DNA of 22,225 nt from Prevotella sp. CAG:485. GTDB taxonomy: Bacteria; Bacteroidota; Bacteroidia; Bacteroidales; Muribaculaceae. The stretch spans positions 4,721 through 26,945 of the forward strand of contig FR897835.1 in NCBI GenBank assembly GCA_000437495.1, written 5' to 3'. Position numbers and translations under genes: made by a program. Below the pieces are notes generated by a model. That model saw only the letters and a list, made by a program, of their open reading frames with translations. It did no database searches and had not been told where the DNA came from. Positions 7,787 to 15,525 of this stretch are shown here, in pieces (the stretch's first letter is position 1; each line of letters opens with the position of its first letter).

Positions 7787-8271
7787 AAATTTTGTTCGTA
7801 GAGTTCTCTGATTTTCTTTCTCGCTCTGCAAAGAATCTGCCTTACATTTTCATTTGAAAGCCCCGTAAGCTCAGCAATTTCGGCATTTGACAGGTTATGG
7901 AAAGAGCTAAGCATCATAACCTGCTGTTGCGCTTTGGGCAACCTACCGATGAGTTGTTTCAGAAAGTCGGCTGAATCCTTTTCCACGGCTGCCGAGTCCG
8001 TTGAGCCGCAGATATTGTCGTCAATAGGAACCCGGATTTTGCGTTTACGCAGCAAATCTATTGCAGTGGTGCGAAGCACTGTCAAAGCATATCCCTCCAC
8101 GTTTTCTATAGAGGCCAAATTCTTGCCCTGCCGCCAAATCTTCACCATAGCCTCCTGCACAGCGTCGGCAGCCTCATTGCTGTCATTGCCCAGGATGGCA
8201 ACAGCCACGTTAAACAGCTTTGGGTAAAGCGGCACATAGCGTTTGGTGAATATGTCTTCTAAGCGTTTCAC
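7783..8271 (-). CDS. ECF (sigma-70 family) RNA polymerase sigma factor
   Basis: Extracytoplasmic-function sigma factor. With the GTG start at 8271 it has 162 aa and begins VKRLEDIFTKRYVPLYPKLF, as ECF sigmas do. A TTG at 8307 would add 12 residues, but that codon lies inside a TAACTTTG promoter element, so I reject it. Region 2 covers about residues 8-80 (AADAVQEAMVKIWRQ, then YALTVLRTTAIDLLRKRK). Region 4 covers about 105-155 with LPKAQQQVMML and the helix-turn-helix NLSNAEIAELTGLSNENVRQILCRARKKI. The stop overlaps the anti-sigma start by ATGA. The downstream anti-sigma and two DUF4252 genes make a four-gene operon. The palindrome over its promoter suggests regulated expression. Confidence 0.9.
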   Translation of the reverse strand: MKRLEDIFTKRYVPLYPKLFNVAVAILGNDSNEAADAVQEAMVKIWRQGKNLASIENVEGYALTVLRTTAIDLLRKRKIRVPIDDNICGSTDSAAVEKDSADFLKQLIGRLPKAQQQVMMLSSFHNLSNAEIAELTGLSNENVRQILCRARKKIRELYEQNL

Positions 8272-8304
8272 ATTATAGGGACGCTGCCATGCAACGAAAC
8301 GTGA

Positions 8305-8337
8305 CAAAGTTAGCCGAAAAATTTCTAATTCGGCTAA
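8305..8337 (-). promoter_or_regulatory. Promoter -7 element and 9-bp palindrome upstream of the sigma operon
   Basis: On the minus strand, TAACTTTG (8312-8305) matches the Bacteroidota -7 consensus TAnnTTTG perfectly and would start RNA near 8301, about 30 nt before the GTG start. A perfect 9-bp inverted repeat, TTAGCCGAA (8310-8318) and TTCGGCTAA (8329-8337) with a 10-nt spacer, overlaps the box. There is no TTTG at the -33 position; the palindrome occupies it. It could be an operator, or a hairpin serving as terminator for the patatin gene that ends at 8358. Confidence 0.6.
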
Positions 8338-8357
8338 GAAACAGGATTTTTTCTCAG

Positions 8358-10679
8358 TTAGAAGTCGGGCGCCTCAAACAGGAAACCGAGAGCCACACCG
8401 AAGTTCCATCCGCCACCGGTGAGATAATTGCCATAGAAAGTGGCCGAGGCGAAGGGCAGATTGATGATGCCGGCGAGCTGAGTCATAAGTCCCCAGTGTG
8501 TCAGACAGCCGTGGTAATAAGCCTTTCCCTCATTATTGCGGGCAATGTCGCGCAAATTAGTAAAGAGATATAAGTCGCCGCGCAGCTGCAGACGCTCAAA
8601 AGGCATATAAATAGGAATCACCCCGGCGGCAACCCAGTTCGTGCCGCGGAATCGCCTGTTGAAGAGGTTAGAAGTGGTTGGCATGGGCGAGAAATCGACA
8701 CTGCGGGCGAGTGTGCCGATGTAATTCTCGTTGAGTTGGCCGAATGTTAGCACACCTTCCGTCTTCATGCCCAAAGCAAAGTTATACGGCATTTTCACGA
8801 AGCGCAGATAGCCGCCGTGCAGACGAACCTGGTTCTCCCATTTCCATGGCTGAGCCAGAGCCTCATTGGCATGAGGCATAAATCTACCGTGGTCAAAAAG
8901 CACATCGGCATGCGCAAAGAAAGAATACCCGGCAGTTGGGTACATCAGCGAGTTGAGCGTAGAGCCGTCGGTGCCAACGGTCAGCTTCAGAGTCTCGTGG
9001 CGGCAACGGTCTCTGCCCAAAGCTATATATTCGGCAGCGTCAGAACTGAAATAACGGAATGTGCTTAGAGCGTAACCTGCCTTGACAAACCCCATGGCAT
9101 GACGCCCCATAGCCCATTCATACCCCAGTTTGATGTAGTTTGGGCTTTGACTAACCGCGGATGCCAGAGGAGCCTCATCATAGAACATAAAATCGCGCGT
9201 ATAGAGCTTCTTGCGCGTCAGAGCGGCACTGAGAGTAAAAGCCGTGGCCGGCTTGGTGGGCAACCGCAGGCGGCTCGATAGGTATAGAGCGCCATAACTC
9301 TGTCCTATCCATCCGCTCAGATTCATATTGAAGAAAGTGCGACCCGGCACTTGCAGCCCGGCCGACAGATAAAGCACGCTCGATTCAGAAGAAGTGAGCC
9401 AGCCTCCCACACTGGCATTGAAGGGTGAGCCGGGAGTAAGACGCAACGACAAAATATTACTCCCCAGGCTGTCAGTAAAGGCATGAGGCATTATGGCCGT
9501 TATCTGCGTGCCGCTAAGCGTTTTATAATAAGCATCCTCTGCCTTGTCCATTGTAAGCGGTTTCCCGGGCTTGGTCTCAAACTGATGCCGCACGAATCCC
9601 TCGGCACGCGGACCTACACCCTCTAAAGCCACCGAATCGAACACCACAACCGGAGTGGCGTTGTTCCATACCATACGCCTTTGTGCCACCACTTCTTTGC
9701 TGCGCCGCAGAGGAGTCCTCTTCATTATACTGTCTACCATCTCAACACCTGTGCGATAACCTATGGCATATATCTCGTCGGCTTTGTCAAAATCCAGCAC
9801 CCCGAAATTCAACACCGGCACTTGAATCTTGATGCCGTGTTGGGGGGGCATATTGTAATCATTATTCTGGATTATCATATCCTCGAGTTGCGAATAGGCA
9901 TTGCCAGGCTCCGGAGGTCCGTCGGGACCCGACACGCTTACACCTATCATAAAGCCCGGATTGAATTCCTCCGTCATTACATCCACCGGGAAATTGTCGT
10001 AAATGCCGCCGTCATAGACCAGTACGCCATTCATCTTAATAGGCTCAAACACAAACGGGAAGCTCATTGAAGCCCTTACGTTATCGCCCAAATCACCGCT
10101 GCGTCCAATCACCTTATGCTTGTGATAAACATCAGAATAGACGCAGCGAAACGGCACCATAAGGGAGTCGAAGTTCTCGTTACACTGACTCGTATAAGGC
10201 GAGAAGAGGCGCATGAACTCGAAGTTCATGGGCGTTGGATTTATAAGATTCGCCCTCAGACCCTGCACAATGGCCTTACGGGTTGAATCGCGGAAGTTGA
10301 GATTGACATTGGCAATGGCAGGAGTGCCTTCCGGCAAATCGAAATAAAATAGCCGCTTTGGGTCAATGGTGCCGGTAGCCCAGCGGTTGAAGTCCGGAGT
10401 CTTCACGAATCGCAGCATCTCCTCCGGAGACATTCCGCAGGCATACAGACTGCCTACCACGGCGCCCATGCTCGTGCCGCTGATATAGTCGATGGGTATG
10501 CCGGCATCTTCAAGTGCCTGAATGACACCTATATGAGCCACGCCTTTGGCGCCGCCGCCGCTTAGCACCAGTCCTATTTTATGAGGTTGCCGAGCCACAC
10601 TGTCGGCCGATGAGCCAAAACATTCAGCAGAAAGCCCGAGCACGGCAAATATCAAAATTATGCAATGAAGATGTTTCAT
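8358..10679 (-). CDS. Patatin-like phospholipase with outer-membrane barrel (type Vd/PlpD-like)
   Basis: A 773-aa fusion of a secreted lipase and a membrane barrel. A Sec signal peptide (1-23) is followed by a patatin domain (about 34-240) with the oxyanion motif GGGAKG (41-46), nucleophile motif GTSMG (Ser70) and catalytic Asp in DGG (Asp223), the complete Ser-Asp dyad. A POTRA-like linker (about 345-400) leads to a C-terminal region of alternating beta strands (about 410-773) ending in Phe, typical of Omp85-type barrels. The architecture matches Pseudomonas PlpD and Fusobacterium FplA, in which the barrel holds the phospholipase at the outer membrane. Substrate is not predictable beyond phospholipid. 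It lies upstream of the sigma operon on the same strand and diverges from the OmpA lipoprotein gene. Confidence 0.92.
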   Translation of the reverse strand: MKHLHCIILIFAVLGLSAECFGSSADSVARQPHKIGLVLSGGGAKGVAHIGVIQALEDAGIPIDYISGTSMGAVVGSLYACGMSPEEMLRFVKTPDFNRWATGTIDPKRLFYFDLPEGTPAIANVNLNFRDSTRKAIVQGLRANLINPTPMNFEFMRLFSPYTSQCNENFDSLMVPFRCVYSDVYHKHKVIGRSGDLGDNVRASMSFPFVFEPIKMNGVLVYDGGIYDNFPVDVMTEEFNPGFMIGVSVSGPDGPPEPGNAYSQLEDMIIQNNDYNMPPQHGIKIQVPVLNFGVLDFDKADEIYAIGYRTGVEMVDSIMKRTPLRRSKEVVAQRRMVWNNATPVVVFDSVALEGVGPRAEGFVRHQFETKPGKPLTMDKAEDAYYKTLSGTQITAIMPHAFTDSLGSNILSLRLTPGSPFNASVGGWLTSSESSVLYLSAGLQVPGRTFFNMNLSGWIGQSYGALYLSSRLRLPTKPATAFTLSAALTRKKLYTRDFMFYDEAPLASAVSQSPNYIKLGYEWAMGRHAMGFVKAGYALSTFRYFSSDAAEYIALGRDRCRHETLKLTVGTDGSTLNSLMYPTAGYSFFAHADVLFDHGRFMPHANEALAQPWKWENQVRLHGGYLRFVKMPYNFALGMKTEGVLTFGQLNENYIGTLARSVDFSPMPTTSNLFNRRFRGTNWVAAGVIPIYMPFERLQLRGDLYLFTNLRDIARNNEGKAYYHGCLTHWGLMTQLAGIINLPFASATFYGNYLTGGGWNFGVALGFLFEAPDF

Positions 10680-10822
10680 AGTTTCCGAACAAGGTATAGC
10701 ATTTCAACAATTTTTCACCTCATCATGTTTGCATCTCAGTAGGGGAAAATTCGGGGGAAATTTTCAGAATCAAATAACATTTTCCCCCTTTGAATCGTTA
10801 GTTTATAAAAACACACAACACT
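10680..10822. promoter_or_regulatory. Divergent intergenic region with nested inverted repeats
   Basis: This region separates the divergent patatin and OmpA-lipoprotein genes. It contains GGGGAAAAT (10742-10750) and GGGGGAAA (10753-10760), both able to pair with the single downstream arm ATTTTCCCCC (10779-10788). TTTG (10789-10792) preceded by CCCC is a weak -7 candidate for the plus-strand gene, with TTTT 20 nt upstream at 10761-10764. The leader before the ATG at 10823 is A-rich, as favoured in Bacteroidota. No convincing promoter is visible for the minus strand. Confidence 0.35.
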
Positions 10823-11584
10823 ATGAAAATTTCAAAGCTTGCAAGAAATACCGTAATGGGCGTAGTTTGCGCCTCGTTTGTAGCCATGGGCGGCTGCAGC
10901 TCAATTAAGAACACCTGGAACAGCATGAACCAGACAGGCCAGGGTGCTGCTGCCGGCGGCACTATCGGCGCTGCTGTAGGTACAGGTGTTGGCGCCCTCA
11001 TTGGCGGTGGCAAAGGTACATGGATTGGCGCTCTGGTAGGTGGCGCTTTAGGTGCCGGCACAGGTGCCTTGGTGGGCAACCACATGGACAAACAGAAAGA
11101 GGAGCTGGAAAAAGAACTCGCCTCGGTGCGCGAGCTGGCCAATAAAAAGGATACCACATACATCATCCAAACTGTAAAAGACAGCAACAACCTCGACGCT
11201 ATCCGCCTCGTGCTCGGCGACGCCGTACTTTTCTCCACAGGCAGCTACACGCTGACTCCCGTAGCTGAGGCAGCACTTGCCAAAGTGGCCTACAACCTCG
11301 GTCAGTTCCCCGACACAGACATCACAATTGTAGGCTTCACCGACAACACCGGTTCGCAGTCGCTCAACGACAAGCTGAGTCTTGAACGCGCTCAAAGTGT
11401 AGAGAATTACCTTGCCGCCCGCGGCATCTCCACTTCGCGCATGAAAGCCATTGGCCAGGGCTGGAACAACCCCATTGCCTCAAACGCCACTGCCGCCGGA
11501 AGGGCTCAGAACCGCAGGGTGGAAATCTACATCACCGCCAATAAACAGATGATTGAAAACGCAAGCAATCAGTCAATGCGCTGA
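10823..11584 (+). CDS. OmpA-family lipoprotein with glycine-zipper domain (YiaD-like)
   Basis: A 253-aa envelope protein. A lipoprotein signal peptide ends at the lipobox MGGC (Cys25). Residues about 38-86 are a glycine-zipper segment rich in GxxxG repeats, probably membrane-interacting. A short Lys/Glu-rich helix (KQKEELEKELASVREL, about 90-105) follows. The C-terminal OmpA-like domain (about 130-240) carries the peptidoglycan-binding signature VGFTDNTGS...N..LSxxRAxSVxxYL and ends in AGRAQNRRVEIYI. It is likely a tether between the outer membrane and peptidoglycan, comparable to E. coli YiaD. It is transcribed alone: a terminator (11645-11678) follows and the neighbour upstream is divergent. 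Confidence 0.9.
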   Translation: MKISKLARNTVMGVVCASFVAMGGCSSIKNTWNSMNQTGQGAAAGGTIGAAVGTGVGALIGGGKGTWIGALVGGALGAGTGALVGNHMDKQKEELEKELASVRELANKKDTTYIIQTVKDSNNLDAIRLVLGDAVLFSTGSYTLTPVAEAALAKVAYNLGQFPDTDITIVGFTDNTGSQSLNDKLSLERAQSVENYLAARGISTSRMKAIGQGWNNPIASNATAAGRAQNRRVEIYITANKQMIENASNQSMR

Positions 11585-11644
11585 TGACTTAGGCTCTCTG
11601 GTGCTTTAGACTCAAGGCCTAAGAATTTCAAACTGACAGAAAAT

Positions 11645-11678
11645 CGCTGCAACGGACTTTTTCCGGTGCGGCGTTTTT
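11645..11678 (+). terminator. Intrinsic terminator after the OmpA lipoprotein gene
   Basis: An 11-bp stem pairs 11645-11655 (CGCTGCAACGG) with 11663-11673 (CCGGTGCGGCG), with one G-U pair and one mismatch and a 7-nt loop, followed at once by TTTTT (11674-11678). A weaker CTTAGGC/GCCTAAG stem lies upstream (11588-11594/11617-11623). Confidence 0.85.
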
Positions 11679-11706
11679 CGTTTGCTGTGAATTTTTATTA
11701 CCTTTG
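11675..11706 (+). promoter_or_regulatory. Promoter of the beta-galactosidase gene
   Basis: TACCTTTG (11699-11706) is a perfect match to the Bacteroidota -7 consensus TAnnTTTG. Exactly 20 nt upstream lies TTTT (11675-11678), three of four bases of the -33 TTTG box and part of the preceding terminator's T-run. Transcription would start about 11710, at or next to the ATG at 11712, giving an almost leaderless mRNA. Confidence 0.6.
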
Positions 11707-11711
11707 CAAAT

Positions 11712-14700
11712 ATGAAATCTCACGCACTAACGGCGCTCCTTCTTTGGGTCGCCTTCTTCTCTAAAGCAGCCGTTCCGGCAGGTCCCGCCGGAAACGAATG
11801 GGAAAATCCTCAACTGACCGGCATGAATAAGCTGGCTCCGGCAGCTCCTCTGTGGCCCTTTGCGTCGCAGCAGGAGGCTATGGCGGTTATGCCCGAAGCC
11901 TGTTCCTTTGTCAAGAATCTCGACGGCAAATGGGCCTTCTCGTGGGTCAATATCCCCGACAAACGGCCTGTTGATTTTTATAACCCAAATTTCGATGCCT
12001 CCGGATGGGACAGCATTGCCGTGCCGGGCAACTGGAACGTGCAAGGTCTTGGAGAAGACGGGTCTATGCGCTACGGCAAGCCCATATACGTCAATCAGAA
12101 AGTCATATTCCGGCATCAGGTAAAGCCCGACGATTGGCGCGGCGGCGTTATGCGCACTCCCCCCGAAAACTGGACTACCTATAAAGACCGAAATGAGGTC
12201 GGCTCTTACCGCCGCTCCTTCACAATACCCGACAACTGGAACGGCCGAAGGGTGTTTTTACGCTTCGATGGCGTCGATTCATTCTTCTATCTGTGGATAA
12301 ACGGCCATTACATCGGCTTCAGCAAAAACTCGCGCAATGCGGCTTGCTTCGATGTTACAGATTACGTGAGAAAGGGCGAGAACGTGGTTGCCGTGGAGGT
12401 TTACCGCAACAGCGACGGCAGTTTTCTCGAGGCGCAGGATATGTTCCGTTTGCCCGGCATCTTCCGCTCTGTATGGCTCTATTCAACACCTCAGACCTAT
12501 CTGCGCGATTTGCAGGTTCGTCCGCTTATCTCGGAGAGGAATAATCGTGGATCGATGTCCATAGCCGCCACTGTTAATTCAGCGAACGGCGCCAAAGGGT
12601 ATAGACTGCGGTGCGCTCTCTTCCCTCTTAAGCTCTATTCCGACGCTCCGGCTTCGAGGGCTGTTGTTGAGAAGGAGTATCTTCTGCCGCCGGTAAAAAA
12701 GGGCGCTGAGATTACCGACTCAATTACCCTCGACCTCAAAAATCCGTTGCTTTGGAGCGCTGAACAGCCCAACAGATACCTCCTCACTGTGTCATTAATC
12801 GACGGCAATAACAACGCGTTGGAGACAACATCTCTCTTCACCGGCTTCCGGTCAGTGGAGATTAAGCAGGTGGCGCCCGAGGAGGATGAATTCGGCATCG
12901 GCGGCCGTCAGTTGCTGGTAAACGGCAAACCGGTAAAGCTGCGTGGCGTCAACAGGCATGAGACAGACCCGGCTGTGGGGCATGCCGTAAGCAGGGAAAG
13001 AATGCTGAAAGACGTTATGCTGATGAAACGTGCCAACATCAATCATGTGCGCAACAGTCATTATCCCGACGACCCTTACTGGTATTACTTGGCCGACAAA
13101 TATGGCTTGTATCTGATGGATGAGGCTAACATTGAAAGCCATGAATACTATTATGGCAAAGCCTCGTTGAGCCATGTGCCGGAGTTCCGTAAAGCCCATG
13201 TTGACAGGGTTATGGATATGGCTCGTAGCAACGCCAATCACCCAAGCGTGATTCTCTGGTCGCTTGGCAATGAGGCCGGTCCGGGCGAAAACTTCAAAGC
13301 GGCTTACGACGCGCTGAAAGCCTTCGACGACCGTCCCATTAACTATGAACGCAACAACGACTATGCCGACTTCGGCTCTTGCCAGTATCCCTCAATAGCC
13401 TGGGTTCAGGAGGCTGTGAAGGGCAACATGGCTGATATAAAATATCCCTTCCATATCAACGAATATGCTCACTCCATGGGCAATGCGGTGGGTAATCTGG
13501 TGGATTACTGGAACGCTATGGAGAGCAATAACAATTTCATGGGGGCGGCCATCTGGGACTGGGTTGACCAGGGCATCTACTACAACAAGAACGGCAAACG
13601 CATTATTGCATACGGCGGAGATTTCGGCGACTTCCCCAACGATGGTCAGTTTGTGATGAATGGTCTGATGCTGGCCGACCTGTCGCCCAAGCCTCAATAC
13701 TTTGAGACCAAACACGTTTATCAGCCTGTTCAGGTGCGGGCGCTCGACTCGCTGGCCTCGAGGATAGAAATCTTCAACCGCAATTATTTCCTGCCTCTTG
13801 AGGATTACCGTTGCCGGATAACGCTGGTGAGAGATGGCAATCCCGTAGATACAGCAATTATAGAAGGGATAGGGGAAATAGCTCCTCGGTCCCAAAAAGT
13901 CTTCCATAACCCGTTTGTCGGTTCCCAAATTTCTTATGGCGAGAATTTCATAAATGTTGAGTTCCAGTTGAACGAGAATAAGCCCTGGGCTGAAGCCGGT
14001 TACGTGCAGATGGCTGAACAATTGCCGGTTTACTGCAAGAATTACAACGAGGTAAAAGATATTGGTCTGTCTAAACTGAAAGTCGACAAATATTCCGTGC
14101 AGGGAGATATAGAAGGCGATAAATTCAAAATAGACTTTGACCCGCAAACCGGCCTTATCAGCAAGTGGTCTCTCGGTGGTGAAGATATTATTTCGGCTCC
14201 TATTGAACCGGACGTTTTCCGCGCCCTTGGCAATAACGACAACTGGATGTACGAACCGGTGTATGGTGCCGGATTGCATAATCTGAAATTCAAGGCCTCC
14301 AACTGGAAGGTGCAAAAGGACGATTATTGTGCGAAATACAGTTGCACTGTTCTCGGACAGGCTCCCAACAAGGCTGAGCTGAGAGATGCTTACTCCAACC
14401 ATCCTTGGGTGAAGGAATTGCCCGATTCAGCCGCCACATTTGTGCTGCAGGCAAAGCTCAAATACATAGTGTACAAAACCGGTGAAGTCTATATAGGTGT
14501 AGAAATGAGCGGTAATGACACAACTCAGATTCTGCCGCGCCTCGGTATGCTGATGCAATTGCCGCCTGATTTCAATGTTGTGGACTATTACGGCCGCGGT
14601 CCGTGGGAGAATTACCCCGACCGTAAGACAGGCTCTTTTATTGGCAGCTACAGAACCTCTGTGGCTTCTGAGGAGGTACGTTATGCCAAGCCGCAGCACA

Positions 14701-15020
14701 CCGGCAATCATGAAGACACTCGTAAGCTGGTGATATTCAACGACAAACTGATGCTTGACATCCGCTCTCTTACGCCGTTCTCCTTTGCAGCATTGCCGCA
14801 TAGCGAATATGAGCTGACAGTGGCTCCGCACCCTGAGGATCTGCCGGCTTCTTCGGCAACTTATCTGCATATCAACAAGGCTGTTACGGGCCTTGGTGGC
14901 AATAGCTGCGGACAGGGTGGTCCGTTACCTGCCGACTGTGTCCGAGCCGTGCCGCAATCCTTTGGCTTTAAAATAATTCCAAGCAAACGTTATGAAATTG
15001 GTTTTGCAACGTGTAAGTAG
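11712..15020 (+). CDS. Secreted glycoside hydrolase family 2 beta-galactosidase
   Basis: A GH2 retaining beta-galactosidase of LacZ type, 1102 aa, about 80 longer than E. coli LacZ. An N-terminal signal peptide (about 1-20) predicts export. In order come the sugar-binding jelly-roll (about 40-265, with GSYRRSFTIP and GVDSFFYLWINGHYIGFS), an Ig-like domain (about 270-395), and the TIM barrel with RGVNRHETDP, VRNSHYPDD, the acid/base Glu521 in SLGNEAGP and the nucleophile Glu584 in INEYAHSMGN. A second Ig-like domain follows, then the C-terminal beta-sandwich with YYGRGPWENYPDR. All expected catalytic residues are present. It probably cleaves terminal beta-galactosides from dietary or host glycans in the periplasm or at the surface. 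No SusC/SusD pair is nearby, so it is not in an evident polysaccharide utilisation locus. Exact substrate is unknown. Confidence 0.95.
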   Translation: MKSHALTALLLWVAFFSKAAVPAGPAGNEWENPQLTGMNKLAPAAPLWPFASQQEAMAVMPEACSFVKNLDGKWAFSWVNIPDKRPVDFYNPNFDASGWDSIAVPGNWNVQGLGEDGSMRYGKPIYVNQKVIFRHQVKPDDWRGGVMRTPPENWTTYKDRNEVGSYRRSFTIPDNWNGRRVFLRFDGVDSFFYLWINGHYIGFSKNSRNAACFDVTDYVRKGENVVAVEVYRNSDGSFLEAQDMFRLPGIFRSVWLYSTPQTYLRDLQVRPLISERNNRGSMSIAATVNSANGAKGYRLRCALFPLKLYSDAPASRAVVEKEYLLPPVKKGAEITDSITLDLKNPLLWSAEQPNRYLLTVSLIDGNNNALETTSLFTGFRSVEIKQVAPEEDEFGIGGRQLLVNGKPVKLRGVNRHETDPAVGHAVSRERMLKDVMLMKRANINHVRNSHYPDDPYWYYLADKYGLYLMDEANIESHEYYYGKASLSHVPEFRKAHVDRVMDMARSNANHPSVILWSLGNEAGPGENFKAAYDALKAFDDRPINYERNNDYADFGSCQYPSIAWVQEAVKGNMADIKYPFHINEYAHSMGNAVGNLVDYWNAMESNNNFMGAAIWDWVDQGIYYNKNGKRIIAYGGDFGDFPNDGQFVMNGLMLADLSPKPQYFETKHVYQPVQVRALDSLASRIEIFNRNYFLPLEDYRCRITLVRDGNPVDTAIIEGIGEIAPRSQKVFHNPFVGSQISYGENFINVEFQLNENKPWAEAGYVQMAEQLPVYCKNYNEVKDIGLSKLKVDKYSVQGDIEGDKFKIDFDPQTGLISKWSLGGEDIISAPIEPDVFRALGNNDNWMYEPVYGAGLHNLKFKASNWKVQKDDYCAKYSCTVLGQAPNKAELRDAYSNHPWVKELPDSAATFVLQAKLKYIVYKTGEVYIGVEMSGNDTTQILPRLGMLMQLPPDFNVVDYYGRGPWENYPDRKTGSFIGSYRTSVASEEVRYAKPQHTGNHEDTRKLVIFNDKLMLDIRSLTPFSFAALPHSEYELTVAPHPEDLPASSATYLHINKAVTGLGGNSCGQGGPLPADCVRAVPQSFGFKIIPSKRYEIGFATCK

Positions 15021-15447
15021 GGCTTCCGTCAGTGTCGGCGGCGAAGTGAAAGGAGCCATTGGCAGCGGACTGATGGTGTTGGTAGGTGTGGATATTGACG
15101 ATGCTGAAGAGGATGCGCGTAAGTTAGCTGCCAAAACGGTGGCCTGCCGCATCTTCAACGATGCAAATGGCGTCATGAATCTGTCGGTAAAGGATGTAGA
15201 AGGTGAGGTATTGGCCGTCAGCCAGTTTACTTTGCTCGCATCAACACGCAAGGGCAACCGCCCAAGCTATATCCGCGCTGCCGGTCATGAGCTCGCCACT
15301 CATCTCTACGAGCTTTATGCCTCGGAGGTGCAGCGCCTCCTTGGAAAGACTGTGGCAAAAGGTGTCTTTGGCGCCGATATGCAGGTTTCGCTCTGCAACG
15401 ACGGCCCGGTTACCATAATCATGGATTCGCGGCAACCAACGCCCTAA
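14992..15447 (+). CDS. dtd: D-aminoacyl-tRNA deacylase
   Basis: Hydrolyses D-aminoacyl-tRNAs (and glycyl-tRNA-Ala), keeping D-residues out of translation; a cytosolic homodimer. The protein has 151 aa, the usual size, and starts MKLVLQRVSRASVSV as DTD proteins do, so the ATG at 14992 is well supported even though it overlaps the beta-galactosidase gene by 29 nt in another frame. The active-site motif SQFTL is at 77-81, followed by RKGNRPS, and the chirality-checking Gly-cisPro motif lies in NDGPVT (136-141). Translation is probably coupled to the upstream gene. A strong terminator follows at 15471-15509. Confidence 0.95.
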   Translation: MKLVLQRVSRASVSVGGEVKGAIGSGLMVLVGVDIDDAEEDARKLAAKTVACRIFNDANGVMNLSVKDVEGEVLAVSQFTLLASTRKGNRPSYIRAAGHELATHLYELYASEVQRLLGKTVAKGVFGADMQVSLCNDGPVTIIMDSRQPTP

Positions 15448-15470
15448 TCAGCCTCATTTAGCCATAAAAT

Positions 15471-15509
15471 CAGAAGCGCTAATCCGCCTGTCGGCCATTA
15501 GCGCTTCTG
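15471..15509. terminator. Terminator between dtd and the convergent lipoprotein gene
   Basis: A perfect 13-bp inverted repeat, CAGAAGCGCTAAT (15471-15483) and ATTAGCGCTTCTG (15497-15509), with a 13-nt loop. It is followed on the plus strand by TTTGTGTT. It lies between convergent genes (stops at 15447 and 15526) and probably serves both. Confidence 0.85.
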
Positions 15510-15525
15510 TTTGTGTTACGGGGTC

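Noticed and set aside
8271..8307. TTG start for the sigma factor at 8307
   Set aside because: The codon is part of the TAACTTTG -7 promoter element. The 12 added residues do not match ECF sigma N-termini, whereas GTG 8271 does.
13392..14402. 336-codon frame antisense to the beta-galactosidase gene
   Set aside because: It lies wholly within a strongly supported GH2 coding region and shows no family features, so it is a by-product of codon composition.
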